From Ampelomyces quisqualis (lineage: Eukaryota; Ascomycota; Dothideomycetes; Pleosporales; Phaeosphaeriaceae): a DNA stretch of 64,000 nt. Below, piece by piece: positions 48,393-59,740 of this stretch. Below the pieces are notes generated by a model, which saw nothing but the letters and a program-made list of their open reading frames with translations, did not search any database and had not been told where the DNA came from. Within the stretch, counting starts at the first letter, position 1, and each line of letters starts with the position of its first letter. The stretch is from the NCBI GenBank assembly GCA_018398575.1, contig JAGTXZ010000011.1, positions 2,888,719 through 2,952,718 on the forward strand, written 5' to 3'. The translations under genes and the position numbers were made by a program.

Positions 48393-51300
48393 CTACCTCG
48401 ATACAACCTTACCTATCTCGTCATTGACAAGACTCGCAAGAGATCTGACTGTGGTCTGTCCATTTAAAATTTTGGCCACGCCAACCTTGACATGGTAGCT
48501 CTGCTCGATGAAATTCACCAGTCGGATTACCTCAATTGAATCCATACCGACAGATGCAATATTGAAATCACGGCCATGAAGAGATGTACGCGTCGAATTG
48601 TCGCCGTCGTCGATGGAGGCGGCAATCTTGTTACTGATGGCAACCGCAATTTCTTCAGTGTCCTGAATCTTCGGTAGATATGGCGTCATACTGGGCACAG
48701 AACCCATGGCCGGCTGTAAGTCGGATGATACCTTGGCCAGCCATGTGTCCACCGATCTCCGATCAATCTTGGTCGAAGGCAAGGTGGGCATCTTCTCGAT
48801 GACGATCCAGACGGCCGGCACCATGTGTGCGGGCAACCTTTGCACCGCATGGTGAGATATTACCGACACATCAAATCCAATGTCGGCTAGAATTTCCTTA
48901 CTGAGTGGCTTTATGCCGGTTCCGGTGTAGTGGACAACCTTGGAAGGTTCTATGATGGCAACAAGCTTGTTCGAGTAGAGGCCAGTCTTGGGATAGGCCA
49001 CAACAGCCAAAGCCACGTTGTCATGCGTCGTAAGATTGTGTTCAATCTCGCCCAGCTCGACACGCTGCCCACGGATCTTCACCTGAGTGTCCTTGCGGCC
49101 TAGAAACAACATTGACCCATCCGGCATATATTGCACAAGATCACCAGTTTTATACAGACGGCCACAACGGTCCCAGGGTAGCCAAGCTGGGCGAGGGATG
49201 AAAGCTTCTGCTGTCTTCTCCGCCTGGTTGAGATAGTGCCGGGCGAGCGTGTGGCCTTCCACGAGAAGTTCGCCAACACAGCCTACCGGCGACAGCTTTT
49301 GATGGTTATAAGGGTCAACGACCCAACAGGCTGCCCCAACTGCAGTGCCAATGTTTCTTGGATCCGAGCCAATAATGACATTGCGGTTTGAGCTGGCAAC
49401 ACAACACTCAGAGGGGCCGTAGCCGTTTACCAGGTGCACGTAAGGTGCCCATGTGTCGATGAGATTTGTTGATATTGCTTCACCAGCGAGACATAACACC
49501 TCAAGCGAAGGTAAGCTGCTGGGGTCGACGGTGCGAAGAAATGATGGTGTGAGTACGGCCCAATTGGCCTTCATCCGAGCGATAGCCTCAGCAATGTGTC
49601 CTCGCCGTTCCTCTTCGGACGGAACACACACGCAACCGCCCTGGATCAATGTGGATAGAATTTCAACAATGCTTACATCAAACGTGTACGAGGCAAATTG
49701 TAGCACGCGATTCTTCATCTGAAGTCCCTCTTGGTGAGACAGGGCGCTTGTGCAAAAGGCCTGGTGTTCCATGACAAACCCCTTGGGCGTCCCTGTACTG
49801 CCTGACGTAAAAATGACATACGCAGCGCCCGTAGGAGTTACAGCCACCGGAAGTGGCACTGGCATTGGCGTATTTGTTGCGAACGTATCAAAACCAGGCC
49901 CAATAGTAACGGCACGGTCGACGAGGTCCGGAAAGCGACGTAGCTGCTCCTTGGAACAGACCATGACACGGGCACCAACTTCCCGCGTGATCATCTCAAG
50001 GCGACTGTATGGCGCATCTGGGTCCAAGGCCACAAATGCAGCGCCAGCTTTCATGATTCCTAGCATGGCGACAATCGCCCACATGGACTTTTCGAAGCAG
50101 ATGGGAACGAAGTGCTCAGCCCCTATACTAATATCTAAAAGATGCGATGCTAGCTTCGACGAGGAAAAATCTAGTTCTGCATACGTTAGGTCTCCATCCC
50201 ACGAGCAGACGGCAGGCGCGTTTGGCTGCCGCGCGGTTTGCTTCTTGATAAGGTGGTGCACGCAATCCTGAACGACATCGGGGATCATCTGATTCCAAAG
50301 GAACACGTCAGACAGATCTTGTGGGCTAATGAGCTCGATATCAGAAAGGCGACATTGTCGCTTGCGGTCGAGCTGCAAGACTAGATGCTCGAATTGCTGG
50401 ACCATACGCTGCACCTGGGCCTGGTTGAGAATAGCATTGTCGAAGTGACAACAGAAGTCGACGCTTTCGGCAGATAAGCTGCACTCTAGAGAGAGAGCAA
50501 CGGTGGTAAAATTCCCGCGAGGTGCTGAGAATGGCTTAATCAGCGTATCCTTGGCTAGCGGCAAGTCGGCCGGCTGGATGACGAGCAGTGTCTGAAAGTT
50601 ACAGGCGGCCGATGCACCGCTACCCAATCGCGCAATGTTCTGTAGGCCGTAATCTTGAAAGGGAATCATGGCGATGTATTGGTCGTGTATGCCGCGCAAG
50701 AAGTCTTGCACCAACTGCTGCTGGTCCAAATCCATCTTCACAGGCACCGTGGCGAGGACAGGCCCGACGATGTCTTGTACGCCTGGGACTGGCGAGATGC
50801 GCCCGCTTACAGCGCATCCGAACACAGCCTGGAGTGAATCGTTGTATCGTGCTTGCAGCAAGCCCCATGCAGCCTTGAGAAGCGTGGCTGTAGTGAAGTC
50901 AGATGGGGTCTTACGCTGAAGGCCAATGCGATGGCGGAAAAAAGTATTCGCCAATGGCGAGTATGTCTCGGAAGGCAGCGTGGGAAAGATGGCTAGGTCG
51001 ACGGTGGATAATTGGGATTTCCAAAACTCTTGTGCGTCCCCATTTTTCATCGCCAGAACATAGCGGATGAAGGAATTGAACTGGTGGCGGGGGATGATGC
51101 CGGCACCTTGGAGGACGTGGTTGAGATCTTGCAAGAGTATCGGCAGCGATAGGCCGTCGTAGATGGCATGGTGGATGGTGAGCACATAGTGGGATGGTGC
51201 TGAATTGTCATTGCTCTGGACGACGGCATGACGAGCTAGAGGGTCTCCCATGCGCATCGGCCGCTGCTCGTCGAGTGCGAGATAGCTGTCCCAATCCTTG

Positions 51301-54300
51301 ACCGTTTGCCATTCGAGCGGGCCGCTGAGGACGGCCTGTACCATGCCCAGGCCATCGACCTCTACGATGCGAGTGCGAAGGGCGGCGTGGGACTGCACGA
51401 CCCTCTCCCAGGCGTCCTGGAACTGCGATATGCTAAGCGAGGCGGGGAGCTCGAGGGTGTGACGAGCAACATAGGCGCCGCCCAATTTTGCGGACAGCGC
51501 CATGAGGCCTTGCTGCAACGGGGTGCAAGGATATGCATCGTCGAGATGAGGTTTGCCCTCAGCCTCAAGGTTGAGGGTCGCTGCGATGGCAGCCTGCGCC
51601 GCTCCCCCCTCGTTGCCTCGGAGCAACTCAAAGGGGCGCGGGCCGACAGTCTCCAAGGAGTCCAAGCCAGGCGTGGACGTCATATGCTGGGCCATGTCCG
51701 CCAGCGTCGGGTTGGCCAGAATGTCATGGACGGGAAGAACGAAGCCTTGGCGGCGAGCGGCCCGCGACAGTCTCATGGCCTGGACCGAATCGCCGCCCCA
51801 GTGAAAGAAGTTGTCACGTGCACTGATGGCGTCAGACGCGAGGCCGAGGAGCGTGGCCCACAGGCTCTGCAGCGCTAGTTCCTTTGCGGTCGACGGCCCG
51901 TGCCGGCCCGTGCCGCGGCCCAGCCGTGCGAGCTGCGCAAGCGAGAGGCCCGTGCCGAAAGCGGCCAACTTGCGGCGATCTGTCTTGCCCGACACCATCA
52001 GTGGCATATACGCGAGCGGCAGAAAGACAGTGGGAACCATGTATGACGGCAGCTTAGTTGCCAGCCTTGTGCTCATCTGGGCCGCCATCTCACAGAGCTC
52101 GGCCTTGGTGGCGGGCTCTGGTTCACACGAGAAGTCGTGCGCGAATTCGGGGCCAAATCCGCTCTGCCGTGCGACAAAGGCAGCCAGCATGGGCGTGCCA
52201 CCCGGCGAAATCAACGAGACGGCAAACTTCAGGCTGGTGCTCGGCGATAGCTGGCACATATGCGCCTCAATCTCCATGAGCTCGACACGCTGCCCGCGCA
52301 GCTTGACCTGCATATCCGCGCGACCCAGCAGATGCACCGTGCCGTCATGGTGGTATCGCGCCAGGTCTCCCGTTTTGTAGAACCGCCGTCGCTGCGGTGA
52401 CTTGGGCCCAGTCACGTGGGCCCAACGAGGCTCTTCCATGTACGCAGCCCGGGCGCGATCCGACTCCCCCAGATATCCCTGGGCCAGGCTGGGCCCTTCA
52501 ATCACGAGCTCGCCGACAGCTCCAATCGGCAGCAGTCGGTTGTGGTCCATGGGATCAACGATCCACGACAATGCCCCCGTCGCGCGGCCAATGCAGTTGC
52601 GCGCCGTTTGCCCTTGCACCATGCGGCCTGTCATACAGACCGAGCACTCAGTCGTCCCGTAGATACTGATGAGGTTGACCTTGGCTGCCCATCGGTCCAC
52701 CATGTCATCCTGCAGTGGCTCTCCTGCAAAAATTAGTGTCTGCAACGGCGTATCCTCAGTCGACAGCGAGCGGGCAAAGCTCGGTGTGAAGATGGCCCAG
52801 TTGGCCCCGAGTGCCTGCAGGGCTGGCCCGATGCCTGTTCGTCGATCCTCATCCGATGGGATACAGACCAATCCGCCAAAGAGGAGCGGTGTGAAGAGCT
52901 CAAATGTGCTAACAATAAACGTATAGGACGCGAATTGCAAGGCGCGAGTAGCTTGGCTGATGTCCATGGCTGGCCCATGATGAAGCGCGCTCGAGCACAC
53001 GGCGGAGTGGGCATGCACCACACCTTTCGGTCTGCCCGTACTTCCCGACGTGAAGATCACAAATGCCGTGTCTGTGGACTGCGAACGCGAAGCAAATGTG
53101 ACATCAGTGGCAGAGAGGATCGACGAGTCGACGACAACAACATTTCGGACAATGTTTTGAACAAGGTTTTTGTTCGAGGCCGATACGATAACCGTATCTG
53201 CCTCCACTGTCGATACGACCGTCTCGAGACGTTGTAGAGGATGGACAGGATCTAGAGGTACGTACGCTGCTCCAAGCTTCCACAGAGCAACCATGGTAAT
53301 GACAGCCCAAGCGGATTTTTCAAAACAGATTGGCACTAATTGTCCTCGACGAATGCCGGCCTGCTCTAAATACTTGGCAAGGCGGCAAGAAGCCTGGTCG
53401 AACTCAGCGTATGTCATCTCACCATCTCGTGAAACAAGCGCGGTTGCTTGAGGGAATTTCTGGACTGATAGCGTGATCAAACGGTCCATGCACAAGTCAG
53501 CGCCCACGGGCACTGCCGCGTTCCAGGTTCCTAGTTGGAGTGTGTCAAATGTGCTCAATTGGCACAAGCTTGATACACTCTGGGAGGTGTCGGTACAGAG
53601 AGAAGATAGCAGATCCAAGAATGTGTTCTTAACCCTTTCTGCCTGGTCTTGTGAGACTGTCGTCTCTCTGTACATCAAACACATGGAAAAGTCGCATGAC
53701 TCCAACAGGGGAACTTGTAAGATGTAATCAAACTAGCACCGGCAATCAATATATTGATACCAATAAGAGCTAGGGAAAAGACACACCATTGAATGTTTCG
53801 AAAGCTCTAAAATCCCATCGTCAGAGGTTTCTTCTGTGAGATTGCAGGAAGAGTGGCCGTGCAAGATGGCTGAATTAAATAGCTTTGGTACTAGGGTGGC
53901 AAATGCTCTCAGGATGACTGACAGCGACGTTGATGATGCTGATTCCCCGATTCCAACTTGCTGCTTCTTGTTCATTGCAGAGAGGATGGTATCGTCCAAC
54001 CCCAATTTAGCTCGGCATATGGATGTATTTGCCCATGTTTTCAATGCTGGATCAGAGCTTGACTCGATACTTGCGAATAACACTTCTTCAGAGCCTGTGT
54101 AGTAGCGCAGCAGACTTGCCCATGCTGCCTTGATAAGGTCCAGGGGAGGGATATTATGTTGCTCGCAGCGGGCTTGAAGGGCAGGGACGTGGACGTGGAA
54201 TTGGTTTAATGACGACTCTTCTTGCTGCTCCGATACAGATGCTGTAGGTAGATGAGATGAAGGAACATCTTCCACGATATTCATCCAGCGTTGGCGCAAC

Positions 54301-54332
54301 CTGTCGACCCTGTCTAATGTCGTCGTCGACAT
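48393..54332 (-). CDS. Two-module nonribosomal peptide synthetase (partial C)-A-T-C-A-T
   Basis: Exon 1 (54332-53787) and exon 2 (53732-48393) flank a 54-nt intron (GTGTGT donor, CTAG end) and give 1961 residues; an ATG at 54404 would add 24. Order: a half condensation-like region without HHxxxDG (1-245), A1 (FTSGSTGRPKG, GELVIEG, YKTGDL), T1 with Ser831 in GGDSVQ, a complete C domain with HHAIYDG (His1036-His1037), A2 (FTSGSTGTPKG, YKTGDL), and T2 with Ser1914 in GMDSIE. Nothing follows T2, so a thioesterase, reductase or terminal C domain is missing. By manual alignment to GrsA the substrate codes are about IVFIIAIVCK (A1) and DVVVCAGVAK (A2). A1 has Ile455 instead of the Asp that holds the alpha-amino group, so it may load an acid or beta-amino acid. 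The gene is divergent from a MIO ammonia-lyase gene. Multi-domain cytoplasmic enzyme; product unknown. Confidence 0.92.
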
Positions 54333-55497
54333 CTTGCAGAGTATGTGAAAAAATATGAAGGATGAGGGTAAACAGCAGTTTTTGGTACGTCTTGGAGAAA
54401 GCAATCAAGAGTAGCATGCATTGAAGCGTATGATTGGAATTGAAGCTTCGGAGAGGGCAGTTATGGTGGGTGAAATTATGTATGCCAACTAGCGTGTGCT
54501 ACAACCGCCGCTCCAATTGGCACATATACCTTGATGTCACTCGTGCATACCTTGCTGCGCTAACAATTCGTTCATAGGGGCGTACTGCAAACGGGAAAAC
54601 AGTTCCAGCAGTCGATTTCGTAAAAGACAAGCGGTTATACTCGGTCTATGTTAGATCGTTGACAAATCTTGAAATCTGATGTCGTTTACATCGGATAATA
54701 GGTGGCCCAAGGATGCCCAACAGCCGGCTCGGTCCTCTCTCGGTCCTACCTAAACTCAATTCCATCTTGACCCTACGGAGTACATGAACAAGAATATGTC
54801 ACTCACGCAGCATCGCTATGTAGGCGATAATAACTAACGCAACTATTATTCAACAAAATGGATTTATAGTTCTTGACTTTCTGCACGAGTGCTATCACCC
54901 GTCAAACAGTCCTAGTGGTAAAGACTACTGCCTGGACGTAGGTACGCACCTGCTACGCTATGCAGCCTAAAAATGTACAAAAATCAATAATTTATCATTA
55001 TGCTATGCGCAAAAGGACATTGTATACCTACCTATCAGCAAGATCTAAGCGGGCAGAGATTTCACAAGGAACTCCTCATGCGTTTTTATTGTTATGAATT
55101 CTGTGAAAGCAGGAAAGGCCTACTTTACGTAATTATTTTACCGCCTAGGTGGGATACTTTAGTAAATGGAAACAGCCGATAAGGGTGCTCGCATCCCAAT
55201 TAATTTTCTGCAGTCTTACGGACCTTTTGCAAAAACTAGTGGGGCCTGAGTACTTACTCTTTTCTATTGTAGATCAGCAAATGATGACACTAAGTCACAT
55301 ATCTGCCCCACGAGTCAAGCGGAGCTTGTGGGCGGGTAGATCCAATTCAGAGGCTAGAGTACTAGGCGCAGAGGGTTCCTTTTGCATTTAAACGCTTTTC
55401 TGCTCCTTCATGTCAGACAGTCAACGAATAGACCAATATATCTTAAGCGATCGGGTTTTCCACAAACTTATATACCACCCTACACCCTCTTCCCTAG
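54333..55497. promoter_or_regulatory. Divergent promoter region between NRPS and MIO-enzyme genes
   Basis: This 1.17-kb non-coding stretch separates the two start codons, a layout that often allows shared control of cluster genes. TACGGAGTAC occurs at 54774-54783, the same word seen at 47147 and 47235. A TATATA lies at 55469-55474, 24 bp before the lyase ATG. No other gene is supported. Confidence 0.5.
55469..55474 (+). promoter_or_regulatory. TATA-like element before the MIO-enzyme gene
   Basis: TATATA lies 24 bp upstream of the ATG at 55498. That is close for a fungal TATA, so the true start of transcription may differ. Confidence 0.3.
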
Positions 55498-57790
55498 ATG
55501 GCGGACTCCCATTTAGCAATCGTTTTGAGTGCTGCTGAGCGCCTGGAGAAGCACCTTCTGGGGCAACCCTGGGAGATTGATGGGAATACTCTCGAAATCG
55601 CTGATGTCGTAGCAGCTGCATTGTGAGCGACCTTCCAGTCTCTGTCTTTTTGGCTTCCTGTTTTCTTGTTTTTGGTTACTAAGTGGTGTTCTAAAGTCAC
55701 GAGTGTGTGCCAGAAATCACGGATCGTGAGGATGTTATACAGAATTTGCAGGACAGCGTCGCGGTACTGATGGATCATTTGGCAAAAGGGAACTATGTGT
55801 ACGGTATGTGTACCGACTGTGATCCCTCGCATTTTGGTCGTTTCCCCCCTAATTATTGCTATGGGTAGGAGTCAATACTGGGTTTGGTGGTAGCGCCGAT
55901 TCGCGCACGACGCAGGTTGTGTCTTTACAAGCGGCTTTGATGCAATTGACACAGGCTGGTGTGCTAACGATGAAGTATCGCGATGGGAAACCTCAGCGTC
56001 CTGAAGAGGCGATGCCGAGTGCATGGGTACGCGCTACAATGGTAGTTCGCTGTAACACAACGCTTCGCGGGCACTCCGCCGTATCGCTTCCCGTGCTCAG
56101 AGCGCTTCAGCAATTGCTCAAACGCGGTTTGGTGCCTATTGTTCCATTGCGTGGGTCGGTATCAGCTTCGGGAGATTTGATGCCACTCGCCTACATCGTT
56201 GGGACTATGGAAGGAAGCCCTAGCATTCTAGTGCAACCAAGCGATGCGGAAAAAAGCTCCAAGAATGTTTTGCCTGCGAATTTGGCGCTTGCAGACGCAG
56301 GCCTGGAACCGATTGTGTTGGGACCCAAGGAAGGTCTGGGTTTGGTTAACGGCACAGCTGCTTCAGCCGCTCTGGGTGCTCTTGTGGTCCACAAGTCCCA
56401 TCAGCTGGCAGTTCTGGTACAGGCTCTGACGGGCGTCGCAATCGAGGTTCGTCTAGTCCTTTGATCTCCACTTTGTCTTGGCTTGCCTGGATTGCTGACC
56501 AATTCAAAGGCCCTCCGCGGCTGTTCTGAGAGCTTTAATCCATTCATCGCTTCTGTCCGCCCTCATTCTGGCCAGGTCGAATGTGCCCGGAACATCCTGA
56601 GTCTGCTTCAAGGGTCTAGACTCGCCCGCGACATCTTCGCTCCCAAGGATCGTCGACGCGAAGATCTCCTCCAAGATCGGTACTGCCTCCGCAGTACGTC
56701 GCAATGGGTGGGACCCTACTTAGAAGATCTTATCCTGGCCGATCGACAGATCACTGTCGAGCTCAACTCGTCTTGTGACAATCCTCTGGTCAATGTTGAA
56801 TCAGGCGATATACTCTATAACTGCAACTTCCAAGCAGTAGCAGTGACCACAGCAGTTGAGAAAACACGACTTGCGTTACAAATGTTCGGCCGCCTAACCA
56901 CTGCTCAGTTTACTGAAATGGTTGATCCCAGCCTTAGTCGTGGTTTACCGGCAAATCTTGTCGCGGACAACCCCAGTCTCTCTTTCGGAGTCAAAGGAGT
57001 CGACATTAGTATGGCCGCCTACCTTGCGGAGCTTTCCTATCTCGCAGGTCCCGTCAGCTCCCATATACAGCCCACAGAAATGAGCAATCAGGCTGTCAAC
57101 TCCATGGCATTTGCATCTGCGCGCATGAGCATGCATGCGGTTGACGTGCTCTCTATGATGTGTGCTTGCAGCCTATATGCGGGGTGCCAGGCATTGGACC
57201 TCCGAGTACTCCACGAAACCTTTCTTCGGCGCCTCGATGCCGCAGTTCCTCCCATCACCGACCAACATTTTGATCAGGTGATTCTACTCGAGGAACGCCA
57301 ACGGATTCATAGCAAGCTCCAACAAGAGTTCATTCGCTCATGGAATGCGACCTCGAATCTCGACTTACAGCCGCGTTGCCGTGCACTGGTTCTCTCTGCA
57401 CTCCCAACATTGACAGATGCGCTTCCTACAGGGACGGATATTGCGGTTGTAGCCAGCTGGAAAGATGCTGCGTTGAAAATCATTACGGACAGCTGGACGG
57501 AACTATCAAGCGGATTTTTTGACCGGCAAACGACAGAAGAGTTCCTTGGTGCTGGATCAAGCGTCCTCTATCGCACGGTACGGCATGATCTGGGAGTGCC
57601 TTTTCAACTTGGCTTCATCGAGCATCCAACGATTGGTAGTGATGAATTGCGCGGGCGGCCGAAGAGGACAGTAGGGGAATGGATATCGGTAATACATGAA
57701 GCGATCAAAGAAGGGACCGTGTTCATTCCATTGTTCGATCTGATGAAGGAAAGGGAAATAGAAGTTGAAAAACGAGTTGCATGCCCATAA
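55498..57790 (+). CDS. Aromatic amino-acid ammonia-lyase / aminomutase (MIO enzyme, PAL-like)
   Basis: The four-exon model is 55498-55622, 55697-55803, 55869-56446 and 56510-57790, 696 residues, phases consistent. The MIO cofactor forms from Ala177-Ser178-Gly179 in SVSASGDLMPLAYI. The catalytic Tyr77 is in NYVYGVNTGFGGSADSRT. Other family marks are GPKEGLGLVNGTA, FNPFIASVRPHSGQVECARNI and NSSCDNPLVNVESG. The length fits fungal phenylalanine ammonia-lyase. The selectivity pair, which is His-Gln in Rhodosporidium PAL, aligns by eye to Leu-Thr here (SLQAALMQLTQAGVL), so the substrate may not be plain Phe or Tyr. Such enzymes make cinnamate-type acids, or, as aminomutases, beta-amino acids; fungal and bacterial NRPS pathways use the latter. 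The gene starts 1.17 kb from the divergent NRPS, so I infer it supplies a building block. Confidence 0.9.
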
Positions 57791-59740
57791 GGCTTGCCGG
57801 CTCTTAGTAATCCAAGGAGCTGCTAAAGTACTTAAGTTACGTTTAACTGCTAAGATAAGAAGAAATAGCTTACGTAGAGATATCTCTTGTTACATGTAAC
57901 AGATATGGTTTATAACAGTCTATTAGTTTGTAAACGTTACTAAAGGAGGCTGTGTAGTAGCTATTCTATAGCTATAATTATTTAGTTATCCTACTCTTAG
58001 TTATAACTACTCTAACCTAATATATTATTAATACTACTGCTACTATATTTATTCTGTTTAGTTATAACAACGTTACTTATAAATTTACTACTAAAGTATT
58101 GCAAAAAAGGTCTAGTATTCCTAAAAAAGGTCTTTATCTATCTAATGTAAGAAGAAAAACAAAGACAAAAGTAAAATTTATTATTAGAATTCTAAAAAGG
58201 AGTAGTTTCCTAAATAGGCCTAGTGTAACTTCTAGTACCTACCTAAAGAAGATTAGTACTTCTTTTAAGTATATATAAATAGTATTAGAATTCTAATAAA
58301 ACTTATATATTTAGTTTTATTATTAGTATACTAAAAGGTAAGTTAAGTTTCTCTTCTAGTATACTTTAGAAAATAGGCTTATAATTTTATTTTACTTTTA
58401 GCAGCAAGTTTAGTTATTATTTTAGAATACTTAAGAAGGTTTAGTTTTTCTTCTAGCTTACCTTAGTAGCCTTAGTTTCTTTTCTACTCTACTCTAGTAG
58501 CTTTAGTTTCTTTCTTAGCTTACCTAACCTCTAGAACTATTATATTTTACTAGTTATAATACTTTAGTAGTTAACTAGCACTATACTAGTTACTACTCTT
58601 ACTAGCTAACTAGTATAGTGCTAGTTATTCTACTTCTACTACTATATATATTCTTTTTACTCTACCTCTATACTAGCACTATCTACCTCTTCTACCTAGC
58701 TTTTTAAGTTACTAGCTCTTGTAACATATATCTACTAGTACTAGAATCTACCTAGTTAAATAGTAAATCTACTTCTATAGAGGATTGCCTATTCTTTTAC
58801 ATATTATAGCCCTCTACTACCTTTACTCTACTACTCTTACTATATCTTTAATTATTCTTGTAATAGAGTATATAAATTAGCAGATTATAAGATTGTTATG
58901 TATAATAACTAAGTATGTTACTAATAAGATAGAATCTATTTAGGACTAGACTAACTTATTAAGCTGTTTCTTAGCTTAGTGTATTTAATCTAATCTATTC
59001 TTACATAGTATAGAATAAGTAATAGAAGCTTTTTTACTTATAACAATTTAATCTATAGTATTACTTAGCTCCTATAGTTATAAGCCCTATATTATAAGAC
59101 TATAGTATTAATTCTCTCTGCGCACCTTATATTGCTAAGGTACTACCTAGATTAACAATTACTCTAATACTTCTTAAAACTCTTTATAAATACTCTTTAC
59201 TTAATTAGCTAGTTATTAATTATAGACTCTTATTCTAACAATAAGATTAGCCTAGACGTTCTCTTAACTAGCTAGTTAGACTAGTTATACTAGTTTACCT
59301 AACTCTAGCTTTATACTTGCAACAAGGAAGTCTAAGATTAGATTAATCTAGACAGCAACACAGTGCTCCTAATTAACAACTAAGAACCTAAATATCTAGA
59401 GCTTCTAGCTGCTCTAAGTTAACTAGTCTTAGCTTTACTACCTAGAGCTACTAATCTAGACACGTAGATCTGCAATAAAGCTTTTAATTAATATAATCTA
59501 AAGCTAGTTACTTATAAACTTGCCTCTAGCAGTTATAAAGAAGACGTTTGCTAATATAAAGTTAATACGTTAAAATAGACTAGGTAAGCAGCTAAACTTA
59601 GTAACGTCTAAGAATAGATTATTTAAACTATAGCTAAGGATCTTATAGCACCTATAGCAATTAAGATGCTTAACTCTTTAGAAATAACGCTCTAAGCCTT
59701 AATTAGAATTCTTAAGTATAACCTAGCCCTAATAGATAAT
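57791..59740. other. AT-rich RIP-type DNA, probably 5' part of a copia element
   Basis: There is no open frame. A perfect 21-bp inverted repeat lies at 58572-58592 and 58607-58627 (TAACTAGCACTATACTAGTT at the left), with a 14-nt spacer. No LTR pair could be identified. Confidence 0.4.

Noticed and set aside
50588..50878. Open frames on the plus strand opposite the NRPS
   Set aside because: They are antisense shadows of a GC-rich coding region, as are the others between 48393 and 54332.
54900..54970. Possible tRNA-like sequence
   Set aside because: No cloverleaf arms or box A/B pair could be found; no tRNA or rRNA gene is supported anywhere in the window.
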